DNA of 64,000 nt from NCBI GenBank assembly GCA_963830545.1, contig CAWHMK010000001.1, positions 2,170,001 to 2,234,000 on the forward strand, written 5' to 3'. Numbering within the stretch: position 1 is the first letter of the stretch; each line of letters opens with the position of its first letter. Source of the DNA: DATGJX01 sp963830545. Its GTDB lineage: Bacteria; Vulcanimicrobiota; Vulcanimicrobiia; Vulcanimicrobiales; Vulcanimicrobiaceae. The position numbers and the translations under genes were made by a program. Under the pieces are notes generated by a model. The model searched no databases. It was not told where the DNA came from and was given only the letters and a program-made list of their open reading frames with translations. Shown here one piece after another: positions 17,349 through 26,555 of the stretch.

Positions 17349-17402
17349 AGCGTACGGCTCGCACGCTAACGGGTGTTTAAGCGATTCTTATGGCAGATTA
17401 AG
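17349..17402 (-). promoter_or_regulatory. Pho-box-like repeats and -10 element upstream of pstS
   Basis: Read on the minus strand from 17402, repeat cores TTAA, ATAA, TTAA and TTAG occur at steps 10, 11 and 11, the same stepping as upstream of pstB. A -10-like TACGCT lies at 17354-17349, beginning 15 bp after the last core start. The expected transcription start is near 17342, giving a 5' leader of about 70 nt with a good ribosome site. Confidence 0.7.
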
Positions 17403-17420
17403 GCTGCGCAGACCGCGGAC

Positions 17421-17468
17421 GTCGCGCGCGCAAGAGCGCGACGGGCCGGCCGCGAATAGACCGGCCCG
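17421..17468 (+). promoter_or_regulatory. Tandem hairpins in the leader of tdh
   Basis: Two inverted repeats lie back to back: GTCGCGC/GCGCGAC (17421-17427 and 17436-17442, 8-nt loop) and CGGGCCGG/CCGGCCCG (17442-17449 and 17461-17468, 11-nt loop). The second ends two bases before the tdh ATG and would cover the ribosome-binding region; no Shine-Dalgarno is visible. It could control translation or serve as an operator. Function not established. Confidence 0.4.
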
Positions 17469-17470
17469 AA

Positions 17471-18532
17471 ATGCTTCCCAAAACCATGCGCTCGCTGCGC
17501 AAGACCAAGCCCGAAGCGGGCTTCGTCCTGCAAGAAATTCCTTTGCCCGAACTGGGTCCGTCCGACGTGCTCATCCGCGTCGAGAAGGCCGGCGTTTGCG
17601 GCACGGACGCACATATTTATTCGTGGGACAAGTGGGCGCAAAACCGCGTACATCCCCCGCTTACGATCGGACACGAATTCATGGGCACGGTAGCGGACGT
17701 CGGCGCCGCCGTGCGGTTGGTGCGGGTCGGCGATCGGGTTTCCGCCGAAGGACACATTGCCGACGGCACCTGTTTTTTGTGCCGCACCGGCGAAGCGCAT
17801 ATTTGCGAAAAAGTGCAGATTATCGGCGTCGATCGCGACGGCGCGTTCGCCGAGTACATCGCGATGCCCGAGGTCAACGTCTGGCCGCTCGATCCGGCGA
17901 TACCCGACGAATTTGCGGCGATTTTCGATCCGCTCGGTAATGCCGTGCATACGGTCATGGCTGCCGGCGTGAGCGTGAAGTCCGTCGTCATCACCGGCGT
18001 CGGATCGATCGGGTTGATGGCGATCCCGGTTGCGCGCGCCGCGGGTGCTTCGGCAGTGTATGCAATCGACGTGAATCCGGCAAAACTCGAACTCGCGAGA
18101 AAACTCGGCGCCGACGAAACGTTTTCGGCAAAGGACCCGAATCTCGTGGCAGATATCTTGGAGCGCACGAACGGCGACGGCGCCGACGTGCTGCTCGAAA
18201 TGTCCGGCAGCGGTCAAGCAATCGACAGCGGGTTGCGCATGGTGCGCAACGGCGGAACGGCCGCCTTGCTGGGGATTCCGAGCGACAACATCAACATCAA
18301 TCTCGCGGAGCGCATCATCTTCAAGGGTCTCACGGTGCTAGGCATCAACGGGAGGCGCATGTTCGAGACGTGGTATCAGACGCAGGCGCTCGTGCGCAGC
18401 GGACGCGTCGATTTGCGTCCGATCATCACGCACGTGCTGGCGTTCGAACAATTCGATCGTGCCTTCGAACTAATGCACAGCGGCGAAGCCGCGAAAATCG
18501 TTCTCGATCTCAAGGGAGACATCGCAAAGTGA
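17471..18532 (+). CDS. tdh: L-threonine 3-dehydrogenase
   Basis: A zinc-dependent medium-chain dehydrogenase oxidising threonine to 2-amino-3-ketobutyrate with NAD. 353 residues. It has the catalytic zinc ligand in EKAGVCGTDAHIY, GHEFMGTVADVG, a structural-zinc region with two clear cysteines (TCFLCRTGEAHIC), the Rossmann motif GVGSIGLMAI and a late GINGRRMFETWYQ that is characteristic of Tdh. It overlaps kbl by 4 bp, so the two steps of threonine to glycine plus acetyl-CoA are co-translated. Confidence 0.93.
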   Translation: MLPKTMRSLRKTKPEAGFVLQEIPLPELGPSDVLIRVEKAGVCGTDAHIYSWDKWAQNRVHPPLTIGHEFMGTVADVGAAVRLVRVGDRVSAEGHIADGTCFLCRTGEAHICEKVQIIGVDRDGAFAEYIAMPEVNVWPLDPAIPDEFAAIFDPLGNAVHTVMAAGVSVKSVVITGVGSIGLMAIPVARAAGASAVYAIDVNPAKLELARKLGADETFSAKDPNLVADILERTNGDGADVLLEMSGSGQAIDSGLRMVRNGGTAALLGIPSDNININLAERIIFKGLTVLGINGRRMFETWYQTQALVRSGRVDLRPIITHVLAFEQFDRAFELMHSGEAAKIVLDLKGDIAK

Positions 18533-19725
18533 ACGCGACGTTCGAGCAAAAACTGCAATCCGACCTGGACAAACTCAAGGCCGCCGGTACGCATAAAACC
18601 CTGCGCCACCTGACTACGCCCATGGCTCCCGAAGTGCACATGGAAGAAGCGGGCGACGTAATCGTGCTTTCCAGCAACAATTATCTCGGACTTTCCGATG
18701 AAGCATCGGTGATCGAGGCCGGAAAGCGCGGCTTGGACCGGTACGGGGCCGGAACCGCATCGGTGCGCTTCATCTGCGGCACCTTCGACATTCATCGCGT
18801 GCTCGAAGAGCGCATCGCGCAGTTCTTGAGAACGGAAGCATCCCTCACCTACGTCTCGTGCTGGAACGCGAACACGGGACTGTTTCCGTCTATTTGCGAG
18901 GAAGGCTCGGCGCTGCTTTCCGACGAGTTGAATCACGCGTCGATCATCGACGGTTCCCGTTTGGCGAGCAAAGCGCGGCGCGAGCGTTACAAGCACAGCG
19001 ACATGGCGGACCTCGAAGAGAACCTGAAAGCCGTGCAGGCGTGCTCGCCGATCGTCATCGTTACCGACGGCGTCTTTTCCATGGAGGGGAGTCTTGCGAA
19101 GCTTCCCGAGATCGTGGGATTGGCGAAAAAATACAACGCGGTCACAGTCGTGGACGATTCCCACGGCACCGGCGTCATGGGTAAGTCCGGCCGCGGCACG
19201 ATCGAGCACTTCGGCCTCGAGGGTCGGATCGACATCATCACCGGCACTCTGGGCAAGGCGCTCGGCGGCGCCGCGGGCGGCTTCGTCGCCGGAAGCAAAG
19301 CGCTCGTCGATACGCTCATTCAAAAATCACGTCCGCAACTGTTCTCGAATGCGCTGCCGGCGACGGTTGCGTGCAGCTCGCTCGCGGCGCTGGATTATCT
19401 GGATACGCATCCTCAAGTCGTTCAGCGATTGCGCGAGAACGTCGCATATTTTCGTGCCGGCCTGGAGCGCTTAGGTTTTCAGCCGCTCGCGGGTGAAAGT
19501 GCGATCATCCCGATCATCGTCGGCGATACCGCGTTCGCGATCGCCATGAGCGATCAATTGCTCAAAAAAGGCGTGTTCGTAACGGGCTTCGGTTTTCCGG
19601 TGGTCCCGGAGGGAACGGCGCGAATACGCGTACAGATTAGCGCCAAACTCACCAAAGACGAAATGGACCGCGCCCTTTCAGCATTCGAGTCGGTCGGAAA
19701 ACACGTCGGCTTACTGAAAGGATAG
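18529..19725 (+). CDS. kbl: Glycine C-acetyltransferase (2-amino-3-ketobutyrate CoA ligase)
   Basis: A PLP enzyme of the alpha-oxoamine synthase family that cleaves 2-amino-3-ketobutyrate with CoA to glycine and acetyl-CoA. About 398 residues from GTG 18529, which overlaps the tdh stop (GTGA). Motifs are SSNNYLGLS, GAGTASVRFICGT, the PLP-ring contact VVDDSHGTGVMG and the Schiff-base Lys in TGTLGKALGGAAGG. The pairing with tdh makes Kbl more likely than KAS-type BioF. A weak hairpin (AGGCGG/CCGCCT, 19747-19761) follows the stop without a T-run. Confidence 0.92.
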   Translation: MNATFEQKLQSDLDKLKAAGTHKTLRHLTTPMAPEVHMEEAGDVIVLSSNNYLGLSDEASVIEAGKRGLDRYGAGTASVRFICGTFDIHRVLEERIAQFLRTEASLTYVSCWNANTGLFPSICEEGSALLSDELNHASIIDGSRLASKARRERYKHSDMADLEENLKAVQACSPIVIVTDGVFSMEGSLAKLPEIVGLAKKYNAVTVVDDSHGTGVMGKSGRGTIEHFGLEGRIDIITGTLGKALGGAAGGFVAGSKALVDTLIQKSRPQLFSNALPATVACSSLAALDYLDTHPQVVQRLRENVAYFRAGLERLGFQPLAGESAIIPIIVGDTAFAIAMSDQLLKKGVFVTGFGFPVVPEGTARIRVQISAKLTKDEMDRALSAFESVGKHVGLLKG

Positions 19726-19823
19726 CTTCGGCGGGCCGGAATACCTAGGCGGCGTCCGCCTCCCGGCTCTCGGGGCAAACCCACCGGCCACGCTATTCTC
19801 GCTTTGTAAGGAGACGGCGAGGC

Positions 19824-20991
19824 ATGACCAGGCGCGTTCCGTATCTCGACGGCCTGCGGGCACTGGCAATTCTGCTAGTGGTCGTGTTTCACACGATTCA
19901 AAATCATCCATGGTTTGCAAAACACCCCATGTGGCCATGGGTCGCGCTCGTCAGCCAAAATCAAGGCGTCCATTTGTTTTTCGTGCTGTCCGGATTTTGC
20001 TTGGCCTATCCGACGCTGGCACGATTGCATGAAAACGGAAGCTCTGAATTTCGACGTCGCCCGCTTCACCGCGCGCCGCATCGTGCGCATTCTTCCGCCG
20101 TATTGGATCGCAATCGTGACGTTGATGGCGAGCATCGTAGTGATGAGGGCGTTGCAGATTCATCCGGCGGCAATGGCAGACAGCCTGAACGTGGTGAAAA
20201 TTCTCGAACAGACGCTGCTCTTCAATTTGCGCCCGGAATGGCTCAACGGTTCGTTCTGGACGCTGCCGATCGAAGTGCACTGGTATTTCATTTGTCCGAT
20301 TTTGCTCTGGTTGTGGACGCGTTCGCGCCGCGCATTCTTCACGATTGCCGTTCTTTGCGCGTACGCCGCGATAACCACGCGATTCCAGGCTCCGGACGTC
20401 AAATTCTTACCGGCATTCATGCTTGGCATCGTCGCCGCCGAAGTATGCATCACGGGCCATCCGCTCACGAAATATGCGCCGCTCGCATTCGTGGTGCTGA
20501 CGATTGCCGGCTGTTTCGAACGGATGCAGCTCTCGCCCCTATCGTATCCCTGCTGGGAACTGGCGATGTTTTCGCTCGTGATCTCGGCCGGTCACATCCC
20601 CCCGCTGGGCCGCATCTTTTCATGGCGCGCATTTGCACCGATTGCCTGGGCTTCATATAGCATCTACTTGGTGCATGCGCCGGTCCTCGGTACGATCGAA
20701 AAGAATTTGCCTGCGTCGTTCCCCGTCAATGCCGGGCTGATCGTGGGCGGACTTTGCGGAGTGGCAGCCGGCTTACTGTTTTCGCTTTTCGCGGAACGGC
20801 CGTTCCGCCGCGGCGTGATTCGCGCATGGATGCTAACGGCATTGGATCGCTCTCTGCCGAATGCGTTTCGCCGATTGGGAATCGATCCGTTCATCGGGCT
20901 CGGTTCGCCTGCGAGTGCACCCGTTGCGTTTGCAACGCCGACGGCGGCCGGCGCCGAAGCGCTGAACCTTTCCCTGGTTCGTGTTGACTAG
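19824..20991 (+). CDS. Acyltransferase-3 family membrane protein, frameshifted
   Basis: The N-terminal frame (MTRRVPYLDGLRALAILLVV...HLFFVLSGFCLAYP) carries the hallmark of the OafA/NodX acyltransferase-3 family. After a one-base shift between about 20025 and 20050 the other frame supplies FTARRIVRILPPYW, the WTLPIEVHWYFICPILL segment and about seven more helices, ending near 20991. Joined length is about 389 residues, with roughly ten membrane helices. Such enzymes move acyl groups across or at the membrane onto surface sugars or lipids. The acceptor is not deducible. AAGGAG is 10 bp upstream of the ATG. The end overlaps the next gene. Confidence 0.8.
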
Positions 20992-22615
20992 TCGTAAGCG
21001 CGCGCTCGCTTTTGCAATGCTGTGCATGCTCGCGGCTTGCGGGGGCGGCGGAAACAATTCGGCTTTACCGCCGACGGGGCCGAGCTCCGCATCATCGCCG
21101 CCGGTTAAAGCCACGCCCACCACAGCCCCATCGACGGGGCCCAGCCCGAAAACGTCTCCAACTGCCGAACCGAGCGGAAGCCCGAAGCCGACCGCGTACC
21201 CAAGCGCGTCGCCCTCGCCGACGGCTCATCCAACGGCCACGCCGACCGCGTTACCTACTCCAACACCAACACCGTCGATCGCATTCAGCGATTGGAGTAC
21301 GTTCGGAGACAATCTGGTGCGAACGCAGTACAACGCGAACGAGCAGCGCCTTTCCGCAGGTAACGTCGCAGGATTGAAGTTGCAGTGGTCCGCGGATCTG
21401 GGAGCCGGAATATCCGACGAACCAATCGTCGCAACGAACGTGCTCGTCAACGGCGCGAACAAAACCGTCGCCTACATCGGCGCGGAAAACGGGATGTTCT
21501 ACGCATTGGATGCGACTACCGGAAAGACGCTGTGGAGCCGCCAGCTCGGAACCATCACGACCTCGTGCCAAGACTTGCCCAACGGTGTATTCGGCATTAC
21601 CGCAACCGCTACGTTTGACAAGAATACCAATCGCGTCTACGTCGCCGATGGAAATAACGACGTGCACGCACTCGACATGCAAACGGGGCAAGAGGCGGCG
21701 GGCTGGCCGATCAATATTGCCAGTTCAGCCACGACGAATCACGTGTACGGCGCCCTTACGTATAATCCGGCGAATGGATTGCTGTATGCTTCCACGGCTG
21801 CTTTGTGTGATGCGAACAACTGGAACGGCGTGCTCGCGGCGATCGACACGCGCAGCGCAAGTATCGCCGCGACGTTTTATCCGGGCGCACCATATTACGG
21901 AGGCGGAATTTGGGGAATGGGCGGCGTTTCCATCGATCCGGCCACCAACAACCTGTACGCCGCCGTCGGAAATACCGAACGAGGTCCGAAAGAAACCAGT
22001 GCGTATGGCGAGCATCTGGTTCAACTCGATCCGATGCTGCACGTTCTTGCATCGGACGATCCGGGCGTAGCGGGCAACGATGCGGATTTCGGCGGCACAC
22101 CGATGCTTTGGCAGGCGCCGGGCTGTCCTCAAGAGGTGTCGACGAAGGATAAATACGGCGGCTTTTTCACCTGGAAAACAGCCTCTATCGGTTCGGGAAG
22201 CATACAGGATTTGAAAATGGCAAAACCGACCGAAGACGGCCAGTTCATCGGCGTAACCGCGTATTCGCCGGCGACGAATTTGATTTACGTTGGCGATCCC
22301 TATGGCGCGAACGGTTATGCCAGCGGCATCGTGGCGCTCAAGCCCGAGTCCGACTGCACGCTAGGACTTGCATGGCAACACTCGCTGGGCGCAACGCCCG
22401 CGAAGAACGACAACGACACGCCGATGGTGGCAAACGGCGTCCTGTATTTCGACGACGGCGACAACGGTGTCGTGTATGCAATCGATGCGTCTTCTGGCAT
22501 GACGCTCTGGAGCAGCGGCTCGACGATACACGGCCCGGTACTTACCGGCCCGACCGTCGACGGCATGGTATTTGTGTCGTCGTGGGATCACCATCTGTAC
22601 GCGTTCGGGTTATAG
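20981..22615 (+). CDS. Lipoprotein with PQQ-type beta-propeller repeats
   Basis: 544 residues, start GTG 20981 (TTG 20984 possible). A lipoprotein signal with lipobox LAAC is followed by a Gly run and then by about 75 residues of Pro/Ser/Thr-rich linker, which would hold the domain away from the membrane. From about residue 105 come repeated blades with Ala-Leu-Asp/tryptophan-docking phrases such as FYALDATTGKTLWS, VHALDMQTG and VVYAIDASSGMTLWS, as in PQQ-dependent dehydrogenases and BamB. I see no clear PQQ or metal site, so it may be structural. Its partner is unknown. Confidence 0.78.
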   Translation: MLTSRKRALAFAMLCMLAACGGGGNNSALPPTGPSSASSPPVKATPTTAPSTGPSPKTSPTAEPSGSPKPTAYPSASPSPTAHPTATPTALPTPTPTPSIAFSDWSTFGDNLVRTQYNANEQRLSAGNVAGLKLQWSADLGAGISDEPIVATNVLVNGANKTVAYIGAENGMFYALDATTGKTLWSRQLGTITTSCQDLPNGVFGITATATFDKNTNRVYVADGNNDVHALDMQTGQEAAGWPINIASSATTNHVYGALTYNPANGLLYASTAALCDANNWNGVLAAIDTRSASIAATFYPGAPYYGGGIWGMGGVSIDPATNNLYAAVGNTERGPKETSAYGEHLVQLDPMLHVLASDDPGVAGNDADFGGTPMLWQAPGCPQEVSTKDKYGGFFTWKTASIGSGSIQDLKMAKPTEDGQFIGVTAYSPATNLIYVGDPYGANGYASGIVALKPESDCTLGLAWQHSLGATPAKNDNDTPMVANGVLYFDDGDNGVVYAIDASSGMTLWSSGSTIHGPVLTGPTVDGMVFVSSWDHHLYAFGL

Positions 22616-22963
22616 TCCGGCCGTTACCCCCGAAAGCTTTGCAGCACTGAATATTGCCCACGATATGTTTGTTGAATTCCGGTAAATCATCGGCCGGAAT
22701 CCAGCATTCTTGGTGTGCGCAGCGCCTCGATAGGCCGCTTGTGCCGTGTCTCGCCGTATCTCGAGAGAACGCGCCGCGCAAGTTCATAAAGCGTGAATCG
22801 TGCGGGCAGCGATTCGCGGGTAATCGACTCGGTAACGGAGCCGCATCGGGCTCGATTTTGGTGTGCTGGACGTACTTCGCGTGCTTCCGACGGGCGGGTC
22901 TACATTTGCGATTGTAACAACACGCAGACCGGGCCAGCGCGGAGGCTTGGCCTGCGCGCTTAG
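22616..22963 (+). other. Gene-free stretch, possibly decayed 5' part of the HipA-like remnant
   Basis: About 350 bases without a convincing gene in any frame. Short open frames lack recognisable domains or ribosome sites. Since the next 280 bases encode a HipA C-terminal fragment on the plus strand, this stretch may be the mutated upstream part of the same gene, but I cannot align it by eye. Confidence 0.35.
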
Positions 22964-23245
22964 TTCAAAACGATTCGTGAAGTCGCGTCGTTGGACGGGT
23001 CGAGCGGCTTGCAGGATTTCACCCGCCGCTTGCTCTTCTCGATAGCCATTGGCAACACCGATATGCACCTCAAGAGCCGGTCGCTTATCTATCGCGATGG
23101 ACGAACGCCTGCGCTTGCACTTCGCGAGCAGCTGCCGCTCGTTCACGATCGCATCGCCGAGCTGCTGCGGACGGTTCCATTCTTTTCTAAACGCCAGGCA
23201 TCAGCACCGGCGGCTGCGCCGCGCGCGCACGAAGAATTGGCATGA
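22964..23245 (+). pseudogene. HipA-type kinase C-terminal remnant
   Basis: Open from just after a TAG at 22961 to the TGA at 23243. It reads FKTIREVASL, then DFTRRLLFSIAIGNTDMHLK and SLIYRDGRTPAL, which is the highly conserved core of HipA-like serine/threonine kinase C-terminal domains (catalytic IGNxDxHLKNxSLIY). The N-terminal half, and the LSPAYD metal-binding segment expected next, are missing or altered. No start codon or antitoxin HipB gene is visible. Most likely a decayed toxin gene. Confidence 0.6.
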
Positions 23246-23252
23246 CGGCCGG

Positions 23253-25215
23253 CTAGTGTGCGTGGCCGGCGTGGTTCGGGGCTGCTACGGCGATGCGTGC
23301 AACGCGGGCGGTGTCGCTGAGCAGGGTAGCGGCGTTGGCAAGACCGCCCCCTCCGCTCGCGGTCCATCGTGCGCGAACTTCGCCGCCGCGATCGAGCATC
23401 AGCTCCGTTTCCCCGCCGTCCTTAGGCGATCGAAACAGGGCGAGCATCGATCGAACATCTTGTGACACGCCCACGATCGGAGCGCCGGTTTGCGACGGTG
23501 AACACAAACACACCGCGACGACGTGCAAACCCGCGGTCGTTAGCTGCGGCTGCAATTTCGCGAGCTGTTCCAATCGTGCGCGAGGTGCGGGCGTGCCAAA
23601 TAAAACGACGAGCCCCGGCCCGGTCTTGAGCAACTGACTGAGCGTATTTTGCGATCCGTTTTGCTCGAACGCAAAATCCGGAAGTGGTAAGGCAGTCGTC
23701 GTGCTAATTTGCGAGCCCACGTTTTGCGATTGGACACCCGACGTTCGCGCGAGCACGAAGTTGATGAGATCCCACCGCTGATCGGGAGTCAGCTTGTTGG
23801 CGAACCCCGGCATAACGCCATTGTCGCGGCCGTTGCTTATCCACCAGTACAATTCGCCGACTTTGTGAGCGAACAGATGCGGCTCGGTTAAGTCTGCCGG
23901 GCGAATAGGAAGCTTGCCGGCAAGTGGGCCGTCACCGCGACCGCTTGCGCCGTGGCATACGGAACAATTCTGCGCGTACAGCGGCGCGCCGCGCGCTATG
24001 GACGGCGCAGCAAACGGCTGCGTCGACGCATAGAAGCTCGTCGGATTCGCTTCCACGATTCCCGGACGCAGCGCAAGCCAACTGATTACTCCTAAGATAA
24101 CGAGCACCGCGATGGAAGCGGCCATAGCGCGGTAGCGTCTTCTCTCGGCCACAACAATCGTGATGATAAGACAGATGCCGAACGCAATAGCGGCGATGTC
24201 GAACACGGTCTGCGTACTTGGTGGAACTTCGCTCAGATCGAATCGAAACGGAAGCGGCCATTGCGGCTCGGTGTGCAGTCCCGGAGGCAGTATGCCGATG
24301 ATGCCGACGAGCGCAAGAACGAAGATGCCGAAACTCACTTCCACTGACGCGTTCCGGCGCAATTGCGCAATGGTTTGTAACCCGTGGTTGACTTCGCTCG
24401 AACTGTCGGCGAGAGCCGGCAGCAACCGGCGCTGATTGACGGCAGCCACCCCAATCATCGCCGCAAAGAGCGCGATCTTGAGCAGTAAGAGTTGGCCGTA
24501 CAACGTTCCGAGCAGCGCGGGAGCACTGCCGGCCAAAAACCACGTATTCACGACGCCGGTGACAATGAGTATTCCAACGCACGAGAGACCCAGCACCGAG
24601 AACCGCGCAGTAGCAGCTCGCGCAGCCGCAACCGGATTGCGCGCTGTTATCGCGCCAAGCTCGTGCGAGCATGATGACGAGCGGCAAAAGTCCGCCGAGC
24701 CACGCGCCTGACGCGAGTAAATGCAAGATGTCGGCAGGCAAATGCAGACCGTCGTACGGCACGGCTTCGGCGGCCGCGCCATGGCCCGCCCACGCCAAAG
24801 ACGCGTTGAACGCTGCGGCAACGAACAATCCGAACCACGCCAGTGCGTTCTTGCGAATGCGCATTTGCACGAAAAGACTCACCACTAATAGCGCGATGAA
24901 TCCGGCGCGAATGAGCCATGCTTCGCCAAAGTGCGTTTGCGTCAAGACGACGTTGATGACGCCGCCTTGCCAAACCGCATTGAGCGGCGTACCGCTCATG
25001 CTCGACGCGACGCTGGCAAGCCAGGCGGCGCCGCTCACGAGCGCCGCCGCAAGGCTTACCCAAGCTACTACGAAGAGCGAACGGTCTACCTGCCCTTCGA
25101 GTTTTTGCGCCGCAGGTGTTCTACGAAACGCCGGTCCTGAAATCAAACACCAGAACACGAATACGCCGAGCAGCGAGGAACTCGCTGCATAGTGGAATAG
25201 GCGTACGACGATCAA
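23253..25215 (-). CDS. copD: CopD-type membrane protein fused to cytochrome c and redoxin-like domains, frameshifted
   Basis: The N-terminal frame from 25215 has about five membrane helices and DILHLLASGAWLGGLLPLVI, the CopD signature. A frame break at about 24655-24675 leads into the second frame, which supplies further CopD helices (ARFSVLGLSCVGILIVTGV, LYGQLLLLKIALFAAMIG). Next comes a periplasmic cytochrome c domain with haem motif CSVCH and distal MPGFANKLTPDQRWDLINFV. Last is a thioredoxin/SCO-like fold (GPGLVVLFGTPAPRARLEQL) lacking the CxxxC pair. Joined length is about 650 residues. CopD proteins move copper across the inner membrane; the added domains suggest electron transfer or a haem-linked copper function. 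Downstream of copC in one operon. Confidence 0.8.
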
Positions 25216-25230
25216 GAACGGATCGACGGT

Positions 25231-25602
25231 TTAGCCCTTCCCGACTTGGAAAGTGAAGTCGCCTTCGGTCGTGTGCGTATCGACTGAGAGCGCATGCCAT
25301 TGCACCGTATAAGTACCGGGCGGCAGCGCCTTCAGTTTGACGTCCATCTCCTGGTTATTTTTCGGATCGACCGCCGACGTTCCGTCAACCACGGAAGCTC
25401 CCGATTTATCGGTGACGTGTACCCAACTGAAAGCGGGCTCGAGCTCTTGCGTGTACCAGATGTGCAGCACACCCGGTGCAGTTGGTACGGTGCTGCCGAC
25501 TGCCGGATCGGAATGATCGAGGAATGCGTGCGCTTGAACCGCTGCGGGTGCGATGAACAGTGCTGCAACGAAAACGGCTGCGCAAATTGTGCGTGTAATC
25601 AT
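25231..25602 (-). CDS. copC: CopC-type periplasmic copper-binding protein
   Basis: About 123 residues from the ATG at 25602, whose ATGA overlaps the upstream stop; a TTG at 25611 is possible. A signal peptide ends in AVQA so that His is the first mature residue (HAFLDHSDPAVGS). Mature His1 together with the late Asp-x-His (DTHTTEGDF) forms the copper-brace type Cu(II) site of CopC/YobA proteins. Beta-sandwich phrases LHIWYTQELEP and LPPGTYTVQWHALS agree. It lies 15 bp before copD, the usual CopC-CopD pairing. Confidence 0.9.
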   Translation of the reverse strand: MITRTICAAVFVAALFIAPAAVQAHAFLDHSDPAVGSTVPTAPGVLHIWYTQELEPAFSWVHVTDKSGASVVDGTSAVDPKNNQEMDVKLKALPPGTYTVQWHALSVDTHTTEGDFTFQVGKG

Positions 25603-26510
25603 TTTTGCCAAAGATTCTTTCTGATGAGCGGATGTCCGAACCAGCTCTTATAGTAGGTGTCGAGAAAGACGTGATACTGAATGATAAAGCCCGTACCTTG
25701 GACTAACCTGGTAGTATGGTTTGCGGGAATTATCGCCTCTGCGCCCAGTTGCCAGGTAGGAGCATCGTAAAGGATGCCCGGTGAAATCGTCCCCGTTGGT
25801 GTTCCGCCGTCCGGGGTGGTCATCGCGACCTCGACGAGCGGCGTCATGCGCGTGAACAATTGCGGGATGCGAAGCGCCTTTACGTTTTGCTGATAGTACG
25901 GTATCGAATATTGAAACGACGCAGCGTAATTCCACGCATTGGGAACCGCGCTCGGCGTATCGGAAAACACGCGACTGACTTCGCCTGTAATCGCGAGGGG
26001 ACGTAAAACGCCGCTCGATAGATCACCCATACCTTTGCCAAAATAGAACGTTGGCGCAGTGCTTCCCGTTCCCGGGATTGCGCCGGCGCTGCGCAGCTGT
26101 GCCGAACCGCTTCCCGGAATGAGGCGTATCACGCCAACCGACCAAGCGAGTTCTTCGTGCGGGTGGTGCGTAATGCACGGATGCTGATCCTTGAGCGTCA
26201 CCGTGACGTCATCCCATCCGGCTAAGTGGCTGCCTGGGCTGCGTTGCGTGGCGTAATCGTCGTTGATCGCGACGCCCAGGTCTTCGGTAATCGTTTTATC
26301 GTATTCGAAGGCGTAAGCGTTGTTTTCCGATCCGGGCGTGGGCATGAATTGGAGCGTTGGAAACGAGACTTCGTCGCTCACGCCGGGATCGTCCATGGTA
26401 AGCGTTGTGGGGAAAACGCGGTCCCCGCAGACGACGTGCGCCTGCGCGGGCATGTGCGTCACGAGAACCCAAAAGAGCGTAGCGCCGAGCGCCGCAAATA
26501 TGCGGGACAT
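25599..26510 (-). CDS. Secreted beta-rich protein of the copper operon, function unknown
   Basis: 303 residues. A signal peptide (cleavage after PAQA, mature protein again starting with His) is preceded by GGAG five bases before the ATG. The body alternates short polar and hydrophobic strands with Gly/Pro turns and ends ...KSWFGHPLIRKNLWQK. It looks like an outer-membrane transporter-like or periplasmic beta protein, but the last residue is not aromatic. It is co-transcribed with copC (ATGA overlap), so a link to copper or the associated cytochrome is likely. No family assigned. Confidence 0.6.
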   Translation of the reverse strand: MSRIFAALGATLFWVLVTHMPAQAHVVCGDRVFPTTLTMDDPGVSDEVSFPTLQFMPTPGSENNAYAFEYDKTITEDLGVAINDDYATQRSPGSHLAGWDDVTVTLKDQHPCITHHPHEELAWSVGVIRLIPGSGSAQLRSAGAIPGTGSTAPTFYFGKGMGDLSSGVLRPLAITGEVSRVFSDTPSAVPNAWNYAASFQYSIPYYQQNVKALRIPQLFTRMTPLVEVAMTTPDGGTPTGTISPGILYDAPTWQLGAEAIIPANHTTRLVQGTGFIIQYHVFLDTYYKSWFGHPLIRKNLWQK

Positions 26511-26555
26511 AGAAACTCCGATTCTAAGGAAGAGTGCGAACGAAAGGATGCGCGC

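Noticed and set aside
19726..19823. Possible cyclic-di-GMP (GEMM) riboswitch before the acyltransferase gene
   Set aside because: GGGGCAAACCCACCGG and later CACGC recall the GEMM core, but the second helix and tetraloop receptor are not there and spacing is too short.
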